Assembly (NCBI RefSeq): GCF_001696615.3
Contig: NZ_CP032279.1
Coordinates: 2,232,001-2,296,000 of the forward strand
From: Acinetobacter sp. WCHAc010034
GTDB taxonomy: Bacteria; Pseudomonadota; Gammaproteobacteria; Pseudomonadales; Moraxellaceae
Direction: 5' to 3'
Length of the DNA stretch: 64,000 nucleotides
The first letter of the stretch is position 1; each line of letters begins with the position of its first letter. Below, in pieces: positions 44,507-53,204 of the stretch. Below the pieces are notes generated by a model that was given only the letters and a program-made list of their open reading frames with translations, had not been told where the DNA came from and ran no database searches. The position numbers were made by a program, and so were the translations under genes.

Positions 44507-44881
44507 ATGAGAGCGAGATATTTATGTTTATTCTCAGTTTTTTTAATTCTGGGCTGTAATGACTCTCCTGAAATTACACCTGATTATTTGCCAAAAGCTG
44601 CAGTTGGCCAGCCTTATCAAGTAAAAATTGAAATTGAGAAAGTTATACTGGTAAACGGTTTATTTGTTGACAGCAATATCGCCAGCCGTTCTGGCCTGAC
44701 TGTAAATGCGGGTGCAGGGGAGCCGCCTTATAGTGATAATACGGTTGAAATCCAGGGTACTCCTGCTCAAGAAGGGAAGTATCAAATTGTACTGGAGGGG
44801 CAAACTAGAAATGCATATGGCGGCAACATCAATTTCCGCAAAAAATATGATTTGGTTGTTTTAAAGGAAATAAAAAATTGA
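44507..44881 (+). CDS. AT-rich lipoprotein with Ig-like fold, function unknown
   Basis: A 124 aa protein from the ATG at 44507. The signal peptide ends in the lipobox LGC (residues about 14-16). The mature part shows the putative-Ig (dystroglycan-like) pattern LPKAAVGQPYQVKIEI followed by EIQGTPAQEGKYQIVLEG, which marks a small beta-sandwich. Base composition is clearly more AT-rich than in the neighbouring genes, and codon use follows. It is followed 85 bases later by another AT-rich lipoprotein. Possibly transferred or fast-evolving. Other in-frame starts at 44474 or 44492 add a few residues. Confidence 0.6.
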   Translation: MRARYLCLFSVFLILGCNDSPEITPDYLPKAAVGQPYQVKIEIEKVILVNGLFVDSNIASRSGLTVNAGAGEPPYSDNTVEIQGTPAQEGKYQIVLEGQTRNAYGGNINFRKKYDLVVLKEIKN

Positions 44882-44966
44882 ATATAAACAATTGAATTAA
44901 TATATTAATTTTTCTTTCTTTTGGGTGATTATGATAACTATTTTAAAGGCCTGTAATGGGTATGGG

Positions 44967-45482
44967 ATGAAATTTCTTTTTATAATTTTATTTGGATTTT
45001 ATTGTGTAAGTTGTCAAAATACTGATCATCAGCGTTTAGAAAAAACAATCACTGTTACTCCAGTCCCTAAATTTAATTACAGTATTATCGGGTCTGATGA
45101 AAAGCCAGCTTTGGCAGTTGCAGGAAGTTTAATCAGTTCAGTTTCATTAAAAGAAATTTTGCTAAAACAGCAATTTGATTTTGCGCGTATTGAGTGCGGT
45201 AAATTGAATGAATTTAAGCCTTCTGCCTATCTGAAAGTGAAAGAAGAAAAAAAAGAGCAGAATACTTTTAATTCAGTTTTTTTAATGAAAATATGCCCGG
45301 AAGATGATGCCAATAGCGAATACTGCGTTAAAAGCCTCGAAGATTTTAAAGCCAGAATAAAAACGGATTTGAATTGTGAGGTTGTATTTGGCGGTATGGC
45401 TAAGCCAAAGATGATTATTTCAAATCGATTTGCAATAAGCAGCCAGCAAATATTAAATGCGGAGAAATATATTCCTGAATAA
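44967..45482 (+). CDS. AT-rich lipoprotein, function unknown
   Basis: A 171 aa protein from the ATG at 44967. The signal peptide MKFLFIILFGFYCVSC has a lipobox-like end (VSC). Four further Cys residues follow (ECGKL, MKICPED, YCVKS and LNCEV), suggesting disulphides in the periplasm. No family recognised. AT-rich like its upstream neighbour and unlike tusA and the ETF gene, so the pair may have come in together. An upstream ATG at 44925 lacks a signal peptide and is disfavoured. Confidence 0.6.
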   Translation: MKFLFIILFGFYCVSCQNTDHQRLEKTITVTPVPKFNYSIIGSDEKPALAVAGSLISSVSLKEILLKQQFDFARIECGKLNEFKPSAYLKVKEEKKEQNTFNSVFLMKICPEDDANSEYCVKSLEDFKARIKTDLNCEVVFGGMAKPKMIISNRFAISSQQILNAEKYIPE

Positions 45483-45552
45483 GCATTTTCTCGAGACTTT
45501 AAAAGCTGAGGCGGGAATGCTTACAGGAACACTATGCAGTCTAAATGAGGTT

Positions 45553-45577
45553 AAAAAAACCCGCATTGCGCGGGTTT
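45553..45577 (-). terminator. Terminator of the ETF-QO gene
   Basis: Stem AAACCCGC / GCGGGTTT with a five-base loop, followed on the minus strand by a run of seven T. Confidence 0.85.
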
Positions 45578-45598
45578 AGTTTTTAATCCCAAAAGAGA

Positions 45599-47311
45599 TT
45601 ACATGTTAGGGTAATTAGGGCCACCGCCGCCTTCAGGCGTTACCCAGGTAATGTTCTGAGACGGATCTTTAATATCGCAGGTTTTGCAGTGCACGCAGTT
45701 GGCCGCGTTAATCTGGAAGCGCTTCGAACCGTCGCTCTCTTCCATAATTTCATACACGCCGGCAGGGCAGTAGCGCTGCGCAGGCTCATCCCATTTCGGC
45801 AAGTTTACATTCACTGGAATGGAAGCATCGGTCAGTTTCAAATGCGCCGGCTGGTTTTCTTCATGCACTGTATTGGATACGAATACCGAAGACAGGCGGT
45901 CAAAGGTCAGCTTGCCGTCAGGTTTCGGATAGTTCGGCTTAAATGTCGCAGCATCTGCAGTTTTCAGTGTGCTGAAGTCCGGCACTAAGTCATGCAGCGT
46001 GAACGGCACTTTAAATACGTTCTGGTCGACGAAGTTGAACGCGCCGCCCATCCACTGGCCGAATTTGTGCATTGCAGGGCCAAAGTTGCGCGAGCTGTAC
46101 AGCTCTTCTTTCAGCCAGCTGCTGTTGAACTTGTCGGTATAGGCGGTCAATTCTTTGGCAAAGAAGTCTTCGCCTTCGGTGACGCGGGCAACCGCAAGGT
46201 CGCCGCCTTTTTCCACGCCGGCTTTGATTGCTTCAAATACCGCTTCGCCGCACAGCATGCCGGATTTCATTGCCGTATGTGAGCCTTTGATTTTAGCGAA
46301 GTTCAGGAAGCCTGCATCATCGCCAATTAAAGAGCCGCCGGCAAAGGTGAATTTAGGCAGCGAGTTGAAGCCGCCTTTCACCACGGCGCGCGCGCCGTAA
46401 GAAATGCGCTTGCCGCCTTCCAGATACTGCTTGATCAGCGGATGGGTTTTCCAGCGCTGCATTTCCATAAATGGATACATATGCGGGTTTTCGTAAGATA
46501 AATCCACGATCATGCCCAGTGTCACCTGGCCATTTTCCGCATGGTACAGCCACCAGCCGCCTGAAGAGCCGGTTTCGCTTAAAGGCCAGCCTGCGCCGTG
46601 CATCACCAGGCCCGGCTTGTGCTTCGCCGGGTCAATTTCCCACAGTTCTTTAATGCCGATGCCGTAATGCTGCGGATCCGCGTCTTTATCCAGATCAAAC
46701 TTGGCAATCAGGCGCTTGCCGAGATGGCCGCGGCAGCCTTCAGCGAATAAGGTGTATTTGGCGTGCAGCTCATAGCCCGGCGCAAAATTGTGCGTCGGCT
46801 CGCCGTCTTTGCCGATGCCCATGTCGCCGGTTTGAATGCCTTTTACCGTGCCGTCTGCATGGTACAGGATTTCAGCAGCGGCGAAGCCCGGGAAGATCGA
46901 CACTTCCAGCTCTTCAGCCTTCTGGCCCAGCCAGCGCACCACGTTGCCTAAAGAGATCACGTAGTTGCCGTCATTGTGCATGGTTTTCGGAACCATCCAG
47001 TGCGGCGCTTCCTGCGACTTTTCATCAGACAGCAGGAAGAATGTTTTGTCTTCAGTCACCGGAACATTCAAAGGCGCGCCTTCTTCTTTCCAGTTCGGGA
47101 ACAGCTCATTGATTGCGCGCGGTTCCAGCACGGCGCCGGACAGAATATGCGCGCCTACTTCGGAGCCCTTTTCCACGACACAGACGGACAGATCGTTCAG
47201 GTTATTTTCAATTGCAAGCTGACGGATTTTAATCGCTGCGGAAAGGCCGGCAGGGCCTGCGCCAACGATGACTACGTCAAACTCCATCGATTCGCGTTCG
47301 ATGTGCTCCAT
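45599..47311 (-). CDS. Electron-transfer flavoprotein:ubiquinone oxidoreductase
   Basis: A 570 aa protein from the ATG at 47311, which has GAGGAG upstream; the open frame continues 30 codons further without signals. The enzyme passes electrons from acyl-CoA dehydrogenases, via ETF, to ubiquinone at the inner membrane. The FAD Rossmann motif GAGPAG is at 17-22. The C-terminal 4Fe-4S binding region has NCVHCKTC followed by PSQNITWVTPEGGGGPNY. Length and motifs are those of the family. It feeds the quinone pool made by UbiE-UbiJ-UbiB. Confidence 0.96.
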   Translation of the reverse strand: MEHIERESMEFDVVIVGAGPAGLSAAIKIRQLAIENNLNDLSVCVVEKGSEVGAHILSGAVLEPRAINELFPNWKEEGAPLNVPVTEDKTFFLLSDEKSQEAPHWMVPKTMHNDGNYVISLGNVVRWLGQKAEELEVSIFPGFAAAEILYHADGTVKGIQTGDMGIGKDGEPTHNFAPGYELHAKYTLFAEGCRGHLGKRLIAKFDLDKDADPQHYGIGIKELWEIDPAKHKPGLVMHGAGWPLSETGSSGGWWLYHAENGQVTLGMIVDLSYENPHMYPFMEMQRWKTHPLIKQYLEGGKRISYGARAVVKGGFNSLPKFTFAGGSLIGDDAGFLNFAKIKGSHTAMKSGMLCGEAVFEAIKAGVEKGGDLAVARVTEGEDFFAKELTAYTDKFNSSWLKEELYSSRNFGPAMHKFGQWMGGAFNFVDQNVFKVPFTLHDLVPDFSTLKTADAATFKPNYPKPDGKLTFDRLSSVFVSNTVHEENQPAHLKLTDASIPVNVNLPKWDEPAQRYCPAGVYEIMEESDGSKRFQINAANCVHCKTCDIKDPSQNITWVTPEGGGGPNYPNM

Positions 47312-47434
47312 GTAGGACTCCTCATATGGTTTAAAGGTGGCAACCGCTGCTGACTCTGCTATGCAACGGCGCTGCCATGAGTGTTCTGAATTCCTAGACA
47401 CAAATTTATTATCGTGTCTTTTATATTGTGGGCT

Positions 47435-47463
47435 AGTATAGTTTTAAACCTTGTGCTAGCCAA
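47435..47463 (-). promoter_or_regulatory. Sigma70-like promoter of the ETF-QO gene
   Basis: On the minus strand TTGGCT (47463-47458), 17-base spacer, TATACT (47440-47435). It lies about 120 bases before the ETF-QO start codon. A GGCTAG/CTAGCC inverted repeat overlaps it. Confidence 0.5.
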
Positions 47464-47572
47464 TTGGCTGAATCATATTATTTTCCCGTCAGCAGGGCCT
47501 TGCTCCATGAATAATCACGAAAAATCACCAAATCCGACGAAAAAGGCAGCGATTAGCGATGATAGGAATTTA

Positions 47573-48118
47573 ATGGATATTGCACAATACGCAAAAGATG
47601 GACAGTCCGGTCACAAAAAGTCAATCCTGCCTTTGGAGCAGTGGCGCCCAAAGCATTGCGGCGCCATGGATTTGAAGGTAAAAGCCAACGGAGAATGGTG
47701 GCATCAGGGTCAATTGATCAAGCGCCAGGCGCTGATAGACCTGTTCTCGCGCGTGCTGTGGAAAGAGGGCGGAAAATTCTATCTGAGAACCCCTGCGGAG
47801 CAGATTGAAATTGAGGTGGAGGATGAGCCGCTGTTCATCCATCAGGCCGATCAGGTTGAGCTGGACGGCAAAACCTATATCCGGCTGACTTCCACCGCGC
47901 AGGATGAAATTATTGTCGGTGAGGCGCACCCGGTATTCATGCGCGAATTTGCCGGAGAGGCGCGCCCTTATGTGGCTGTGCGCTTCGGCATCAATGCGCT
48001 GATTCAGCGGGCGGCTTTTTTTCATTTGATTGAAATGGGCGAGCTGCTTGAAAATGCGCAGGGCGAAGCCATATTAAGCCTGCGCAGCGGCGATTTCCGC
48101 TTGCAATTAGGCGCCTGA
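47573..48118 (+). CDS. DUF1285 protein
   Basis: A 181 aa protein from the ATG at 47573, chosen because ATAGGAA stands just upstream and the family starts in this way (MDIAQYAKDG, then LPLEQWRPKHCGAMDLKVKANGEWWHQG). Upstream in-frame starts (47507 or 47414) would only lengthen the N-terminus. DUF1285 proteins are small soluble beta-rich proteins of unknown function. The next gene, murI, starts about 45 bases later on the same strand. Confidence 0.85.
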   Translation: MDIAQYAKDGQSGHKKSILPLEQWRPKHCGAMDLKVKANGEWWHQGQLIKRQALIDLFSRVLWKEGGKFYLRTPAEQIEIEVEDEPLFIHQADQVELDGKTYIRLTSTAQDEIIVGEAHPVFMREFAGEARPYVAVRFGINALIQRAAFFHLIEMGELLENAQGEAILSLRSGDFRLQLGA

Positions 48119-48163
48119 GGTTTAAGCTTGCTCCATCTGAATATCACTTCTGAATCTGAAGCT

Positions 48164-49033
48164 ATGACAGCCATTCATCCCCTTTATCCGCTGCATGATC
48201 CGATGCCGAAAGCCGCTGCGGATGCGCCGATCGGCATCTTTGACTCGGGAGTGGGCGGGCTGTCGGTCGCGCAGGAAATTGCGCGCTACTTGCCGAATGA
48301 GCATTTTGTCTATTTTGCCGATACCGCGCATGTGCCTTACGGGCCGCGCGATGACCAGAATATCCGCGAGCTGACTGCGCGCGCGATTGAATGGCTGTAC
48401 CGCAAGGGCTGCAAAGCCGCGGTGGTGGCCTGCAATACAGCGTCAGCCTTCAGCCTGGATTACCTGCGCGCGCATTACGGCGAGCATTTCCCGATTATCG
48501 GCCTGGTGCCGGCCTTAAAGCCTGCGGTGCTGCAGAGCAAAAGCAAAACCGTGGCGGTGCTGGCCACCCCGGCGACATTCCGCGGCCAGCTGATCAAGGA
48601 TGTGGTGGAGCGCTTTGCCCAGCCGGCACAGGTGCAGGTCATGCCGATCACCTGCCTGAAGCTGGTGCCTTTTGTTGAAGCCGGGGAGCAGATGAGCGCA
48701 GCCTGCCTGCAGACGCTGCGGGAGATTCTGCAGCCGGCGGTGGATCTGGGCGCGGACTATCTGGTGCTGGGATGCACGCATTATCCGTTCTTAAAGCCCG
48801 CAATTCAGCGCATTTTTGGTCAGAAACTGACATTAATTGATTCGGGATTTGCCGTTGCGCGTCAAACGGCCCGCATTTTAATTAAAAATGAGTTATTATT
48901 TGAACAAGACCGTAAAAATGCGGTCCGGCTAGCGTGCTACGTCAGCGGCCAGAATGCGGATGCCTTAAGGCCGGTTTTAAGCCGCCTGATTCAGCCGGAT
49001 CTGACCTGGAGCATCAATAATATTGGCATTTAG
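48164..49033 (+). CDS. murI: Glutamate racemase
   Basis: A 289 aa cytoplasmic enzyme making D-glutamate for peptidoglycan. Motifs in order: IGIFDSGVGGLSV near the start, VVACNTASA with the first catalytic Cys near residue 90, and LGCTHYPFL with the second near 205. The ATG at 48164 is preferred over a TTG at 48128. All catalytic residues are present. It follows the DUF1285 gene, and the pair may form an operon. Confidence 0.95.
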   Translation: MTAIHPLYPLHDPMPKAAADAPIGIFDSGVGGLSVAQEIARYLPNEHFVYFADTAHVPYGPRDDQNIRELTARAIEWLYRKGCKAAVVACNTASAFSLDYLRAHYGEHFPIIGLVPALKPAVLQSKSKTVAVLATPATFRGQLIKDVVERFAQPAQVQVMPITCLKLVPFVEAGEQMSAACLQTLREILQPAVDLGADYLVLGCTHYPFLKPAIQRIFGQKLTLIDSGFAVARQTARILIKNELLFEQDRKNAVRLACYVSGQNADALRPVLSRLIQPDLTWSINNIGI

Positions 49034-49184
49034 CCGCCAGATAAATTAAGTTAGTCTTTTGAAAGATTTAAGCAATAGCTGTGTATGGATTGAGTATTCA
49101 TATTGGGGCAGTCATATGCGCGGCGCGCAGTATGCAGGGCTGAGCTGCATCACGCTGCAGTGTGCAATTGGAAGAGGATAACCA

Positions 49185-50213
49185 ATGCTCGATAAGCGTT
49201 ATCAGGTTTTTATTTCAACGTCCGGCAGCGAAATGCAGCCGGAGCGGATGATTTTGGCCCAGACTTTGGTGGGCATGGGTTTTTTTTCGTGGGGGCTGGA
49301 ACAGCGCACGCCTTTAAGCACGGCCTTTGCGCGCCGCCAGATTGATGACTGCGACTATGTGGTGATCCTGCTGGGCAGCGCCTACGGCGAGCAGTCGGTA
49401 TCCGGCGTGGGCTATATGCATCTGGAATACATTTATGCCGTGACCAAGCAGAAGCCAGTCATTGTGTTCATGCATGATGAGCCGTCCGCGCGCGACGCCG
49501 CCCTGCATGACGATAAAGCCGAATTGCGTGAAAAGTTTCAGGAATTCCGCAAGCTGCTGCAGAATGAAGCGGATCAGGTTTTCAGCTACCGTAGCCTGCG
49601 CGATCTGGAAATGGCGGTGCGCCTGAACCTGCCGCAGATGCTGGAGCGCTATCCGGTGCTGGGCTGGGTGCGCCCGCAGAATACCCAGCTGCTGCAGGAT
49701 GAAATTGACCGCCTGAAAAGCAAGCTGGAGCAGCTGGAAACCGAGTCCGGCAAGCGCGAAGCTGACCCCTTCCTCAGCCTGCCGAAAGTGTCCATGCATG
49801 AAGTTTTTGCGTTTGAATACCGCATGCATGCCTATCAGGACGGCAATTTCAAGGAATTGAAAGTTCAGAAGGAAATGACCTGGGCGCAGCTGCTGTCAAT
49901 TCTGGGCGCAACCTTTGTGCATCCGACGCCGGAAGAGTTCTTTTCCAAGCGAATGAATGAATACCTGAATGAAACCGGCCTGAAGGATGCGCGCGCTGAA
50001 ATGCCGCGCGCGCATGCGGTCGCCCGCGCGCAGATCAACATCCGCGCCCTGCACAGCATTAAAATGCAGATGCGCCAGAACGAATGGATTGTGCAGTCCG
50101 GCCGCGATGACCGGCAGCGAATGCTGTGGCGGATTACCCCTAAGGCGCAGAAGCTGATGGAAAGCAATTTGCTGGATAATGAGCGGATTTTTCAGGTTAA
50201 AACTTCCTATTAA
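49185..50213 (+). CDS. DUF4062 (TIR-like) domain protein, function unknown
   Basis: A 342 aa soluble protein. Residues about 4-150 match the DUF4062 pattern: KRYQVFISTSGSEMQPER, then GMGFFSWGLEQRTPLSTAFARRQIDDCDYVVILLG, then SGVGYMHLEYIYAVTKQKPVIVFMHD. DUF4062 is considered related to the TIR/nucleotide-deoxyribosyltransferase-like fold and often appears as the sensor or effector half of anti-phage and signalling proteins. A coiled coil (about 168-190) links it to a C-terminal region of about 140 aa with no family I recognise (MHEVFAFEYRMHAYQDGN, WAQLLSILG). It stands alone between murI and hemH, without accessory defence genes. Confidence 0.75.
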   Translation: MLDKRYQVFISTSGSEMQPERMILAQTLVGMGFFSWGLEQRTPLSTAFARRQIDDCDYVVILLGSAYGEQSVSGVGYMHLEYIYAVTKQKPVIVFMHDEPSARDAALHDDKAELREKFQEFRKLLQNEADQVFSYRSLRDLEMAVRLNLPQMLERYPVLGWVRPQNTQLLQDEIDRLKSKLEQLETESGKREADPFLSLPKVSMHEVFAFEYRMHAYQDGNFKELKVQKEMTWAQLLSILGATFVHPTPEEFFSKRMNEYLNETGLKDARAEMPRAHAVARAQINIRALHSIKMQMRQNEWIVQSGRDDRQRMLWRITPKAQKLMESNLLDNERIFQVKTSY

Positions 50214-50277
50214 TCCCTTTAGTGCGGCGCGCTAAAGCTGTTAAAGTACTGCTGTTCAGGTTAATTGGAAAGGTTCG

Positions 50278-51291
50278 ATGTCTGCTGCAGCTAAAGCAAA
50301 AATCACGGTTATTTTAGCCAATCTGGGAACGCCGGATGCGCCGGACGTTCCCGCAGTGCGCCAGTTTCTGAAGCAGTTTTTATCGGATCAGCGCGTGATT
50401 GAAATTCCCAAGCCGCTTTGGCAGCTGATCCTGCGCCTGTTCATTCTGCCGTTCCGGCCTAAGCGCGTTGCGCATGCCTACGCCATGGTGTGGAACAGCG
50501 ACTCGCCGATGCGGGAAATCCTGCTGCAGCAGGTGGAGGCGGTTAAAGCCGCCTTGACAGCGCAGTATCCTGAATTTGAGCTGAATGTCGTTCCGGCCAT
50601 GACCTACGGCAATCCGGGCATCGGCGCGCTGCTGCAGCAGCTGGCGGCAGACCCGCAGGACCATCTGATTCTGCTGCCGCTGTTTCCACAGTATTCGGCC
50701 ACATCCACTGCGCCGCTGTACGATGCGCTGGCCAAATGGATTCCGCAGCAGCGCAATCTGCCGGGCCTGTCGGTTATCCGCGACTATTATCAGCATCCCT
50801 TATTCATTCAGTCGCTGGCGCAAAGCGTGCGCGACTATCAGGCCATGCATGGGCAGCCGGAAAAGCTACTGATGTCCTTTCACGGCATTCCGCAGCCTTA
50901 TGCCGACAAAGGCGACCCCTACGCGGAGCGCTGCCGGGTGACGGCGCAGCTGCTGGCCGACGAACTGGGCCTGAGCGCTCAGCAATGGGCCATCAGCTTT
51001 CAGTCGCGCTTCGGCAAGCAGGAATGGGTCAAGCCCTATACCGACGTTCTGCTGCAGCAGTGGGGCGGGCAGGGCGTGCAGTCGGTGCAGGTCATCAGCC
51101 CGGCTTTTTCCGCGGACTGCCTGGAAACGCTGGAAGAGCTGGCGCTGCAGAATGCGGACCTGTTCGCCGCTTCCGGCGGCGGCAGCTACAGCTATATTCC
51201 GGCGCTGAACGCGCGCGCGGATCATTTGCAATTGCTCAGCAGCCTGCTTCAGGCTAATCTTGACGCCTTAAAGCACATATTAGCCCACTGA
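50278..51291 (+). CDS. hemH: Ferrochelatase
   Basis: A 337 aa enzyme that inserts iron into protoporphyrin IX, the last step of heme synthesis. The family signature SFHGIPQPY lies near residue 200 with the conserved His, and a conserved Glu follows in [23 protein letters not shown]-like site precedes the ATG. The length is standard and no extension is seen. It shares a strand with the following metallo-hydrolase, 20 bases apart. Confidence 0.95.
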   Translation: MSAAAKAKITVILANLGTPDAPDVPAVRQFLKQFLSDQRVIEIPKPLWQLILRLFILPFRPKRVAHAYAMVWNSDSPMREILLQQVEAVKAALTAQYPEFELNVVPAMTYGNPGIGALLQQLAADPQDHLILLPLFPQYSATSTAPLYDALAKWIPQQRNLPGLSVIRDYYQHPLFIQSLAQSVRDYQAMHGQPEKLLMSFHGIPQPYADKGDPYAERCRVTAQLLADELGLSAQQWAISFQSRFGKQEWVKPYTDVLLQQWGGQGVQSVQVISPAFSADCLETLEELALQNADLFAASGGGSYSYIPALNARADHLQLLSSLLQANLDALKHILAH

Positions 51292-51310
51292 AATTCTGAG
51301 GTTCAGCCAA

Positions 51311-51955
51311 ATGCTGCAAGTCAAAATTGTGCCGGTTACGGCATTTCAGCAAAACTGTTCAATTGTTTGGGACTCCGAAACCAAAGAAGCGGTTTTGATT
51401 GATGCCGGCGGCGAGCCGGAAAAGCTGCAGGCCGAAGTTGAGGCCTTGGGCCTGAATGTGCAGGCGCTTTGGCTGACGCATGGCCATTTAGACCATGCCG
51501 GGGCGGCCGGCGCGCTGAAAAAGATCTGGAATGTGCCGGTGATTGGCCCGCATAAGGAAGACGCCTTCTGGCTGGACATGATTCAGGAAGTGTCCGCGCG
51601 CTACGGTTTTCCGGTTCCGGAAAAAGTGCAGGTGACGCAGTGGCTGGAAGGCGGGGAAACCCTGAAGCTGGGCGGCGAAGCCTTTGAAGTGCGTTTTGCG
51701 CCGGGCCATACCCCGGGCCATGTGATGTTCTATAACCGCAATTACGGCCTGTTATGGACCGGCGATGTGCTGTTTAAAGGCTCGATTGGCCGTACGGATT
51801 TCCCGCGCGGCAACCATCAGCAGCTGCTGGACTCCATTCAGCGCGAATGCTTCAGCCTGCCGGATGAAACCCAGTTCATTTCCGGCCATGGCCCGGTCAG
51901 CACCATTGGCTTTGAAAAGCAGCACAATCCTTTTGTGGCGGGCAAAGCCGGTTAA
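51311..51955 (+). CDS. Metallo-beta-lactamase-fold hydrolase (YcbL/GloB-like)
   Basis: A 214 aa protein of the short glyoxalase II-like group. The zinc-binding HGHLDHAG motif is at about residues 56-63, a second His in GHTPGHV near 130-137, Asp in WTGDVLF and a terminal His in SGHGP near 196. It lacks the C-terminal substrate domain of true glyoxalase II, as YcbL does. Likely a thioester hydrolase, substrate uncertain. Probably in one operon with hemH. Confidence 0.9.
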   Translation: MLQVKIVPVTAFQQNCSIVWDSETKEAVLIDAGGEPEKLQAEVEALGLNVQALWLTHGHLDHAGAAGALKKIWNVPVIGPHKEDAFWLDMIQEVSARYGFPVPEKVQVTQWLEGGETLKLGGEAFEVRFAPGHTPGHVMFYNRNYGLLWTGDVLFKGSIGRTDFPRGNHQQLLDSIQRECFSLPDETQFISGHGPVSTIGFEKQHNPFVAGKAG

Positions 51956-51985
51956 GCCGCAGCTTCAGCAAGGCTGATGCAGGCA

Positions 51986-52171
51986 TCAGTCTTGCTGAAA
52001 TGGATCCGCCCGCTGCCTGCGCGCCTCCAGAAAAATCAGCACAGCCGCAAAAATCAGCAGGATGCCGACCGCGCAGATCAGCGCGTCAGCCTGATACAGT
52101 CCAACACCTAAGCTGCCCGCGCCCAGCAGGGCAAACAGGCAGAACGCCGCATACAGCATCCCCAATTTCAT
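51986..52171 (-). CDS. Small two-helix membrane protein, unknown
   Basis: A 61 aa protein with two hydrophobic segments, at about 4-24 and 30-48, and a basic tail (LEARRQRADPFQQD). This is the pattern of a small inner-membrane protein. I recognise no family. The convergent gene on its left ends 31 bases away without a clear terminator. Real gene likely but not certain, as the frame is short. Confidence 0.5.
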   Translation of the reverse strand: MKLGMLYAAFCLFALLGAGSLGVGLYQADALICAVGILLIFAAVLIFLEARRQRADPFQQD

Positions 52172-52285
52172 GCAGAAATTCCCTGTAAAATTGTCATTTT
52201 TATAGGGGCAGGATAGGGGCTTTTGATGACAGCCGTATGATACTGTGAATTAAATTTAAATAAGCGCAGCGGCTGTTTAAATTTC

Positions 52286-52471
52286 TTAAAATAAGCCGTC
52301 CTGTGAGCCGGCTTCGGCCTGCGGCGCATCCTGCGTCGGCAGGCGGTATTCGTCATTGGCCCATGCGCCGAGGTCAATCAGCTTGCAGCGCTCTGAACAG
52401 AATGGGCGGCAGGGGTTGTTTTCCCAAGCGGTGAGATCCCCGCAGCGCGGACAGGCCAGAGTCGTAGGCAT
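52286..52471 (-). CDS. yacG: DNA gyrase inhibitor / zinc-binding protein YacG
   Basis: A 61 aa protein from the ATG at 52471. The four-Cys zinc site is intact: CPRC near residues 7-10 and FCSERC 15 residues later. The following segment [16 protein letters not shown] is the most conserved part of the family. YacG binds GyrB and inhibits gyrase in Escherichia coli. In many species it stands next to coaE and pilD, which are not here. Confidence 0.93.
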   Translation of the reverse strand: MPTTLACPRCGDLTAWENNPCRPFCSERCKLIDLGAWANDEYRLPTQDAPQAEAGSQDGLF

Positions 52472-52562
52472 GATCAAGCTCCAAATAAAAACAGATGATT
52501 CGATTAGGCAAATACGGCCGCAATTGTTAGACTTGTGGCGTTTTTATTAGTTTGATCTGATT

Positions 52563-53204
52563 ATGCCGATTCGTCAATTTCAAGCGCAGCGCATGCATGC
52601 CCCCCGCGATTTTCAAGCCATTGCCAGCCAGCCGGTTTGCGTGGAAATAGGCGCAGGCAAAGGCCGGCACGCTTTGCTGTTCAGCGGGCAGAATCCGGAA
52701 AAGCGGCTGATTGCTGTGGAGCGCACGCGGGAGAAATTCCTCTGCATGCAGAAGCAGCATGGCGCTGAAGGGCAGCAGAACCTGCAGCCTGTGCATGCGG
52801 ATGCTGTGCCTTGGGCGGTGCATGCGCTGTTTCCTGCGCAAGTGGAGCAGCTGTTTATCCTGTATCCAAATCCGGAGCCGCATAACCCTGCGCAGCGCTG
52901 GCTGAATATGCCGTTTTTTGAATTCCTGCTGTCGCGCCTGCAGGCCGGCGGCAGCATTACCCTTGCCAGCAATATTCCTGAATATATTGCAGAAGCGCAG
53001 CAGCAGCTGATGGAGGTCTGGAAACTGCCCTTCATCAAAGAAGCGGTTGCGCAGGATTCGGCGCGCACGCATTTTGAAATCAAATATTTAGAGCGCGGTG
53101 AACTGTGCCAGCAGCTGATCATCACCAAGCCAGCCGGCTATGCGACGCGTTTTGATGATTTCCAGCCTCTGCAGGGGCAGGCGCCTGAGCAGGCGGCGGA
53201 ATAA
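52563..53204 (+). CDS. TrmB-like SAM-dependent methyltransferase
   Basis: A 213 aa methyltransferase with motif I VEIGAGKGRHAL near residues 29-40 and a second acidic strand LIAVERTREKF. Where TrmB, the tRNA guanine-46 N7 enzyme, has a FxDPWPKxxHxKRR signature, this protein has LYPNPEPHNPAQRW near 98-110. The fold is TrmB-like, but key basic residues of the signature differ, so the substrate may have changed. The stop overlaps the start of the following flavoprotein gene (TAAATG, adjacent), pointing to coupled expression. Confidence 0.7.
   Translation: MPIRQFQAQRMHAPRDFQAIASQPVCVEIGAGKGRHALLFSGQNPEKRLIAVERTREKFLCMQKQHGAEGQQNLQPVHADAVPWAVHALFPAQVEQLFILYPNPEPHNPAQRWLNMPFFEFLLSRLQAGGSITLASNIPEYIAEAQQQLMEVWKLPFIKEAVAQDSARTHFEIKYLERGELCQQLIITKPAGYATRFDDFQPLQGQAPEQAAE

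Noticed and set aside
49185..50213. A multi-gene defence island around the DUF4062 gene
   Set aside because: The flanking genes (murI, hemH, metallo-hydrolase) are housekeeping; no second defence-type gene is adjacent.
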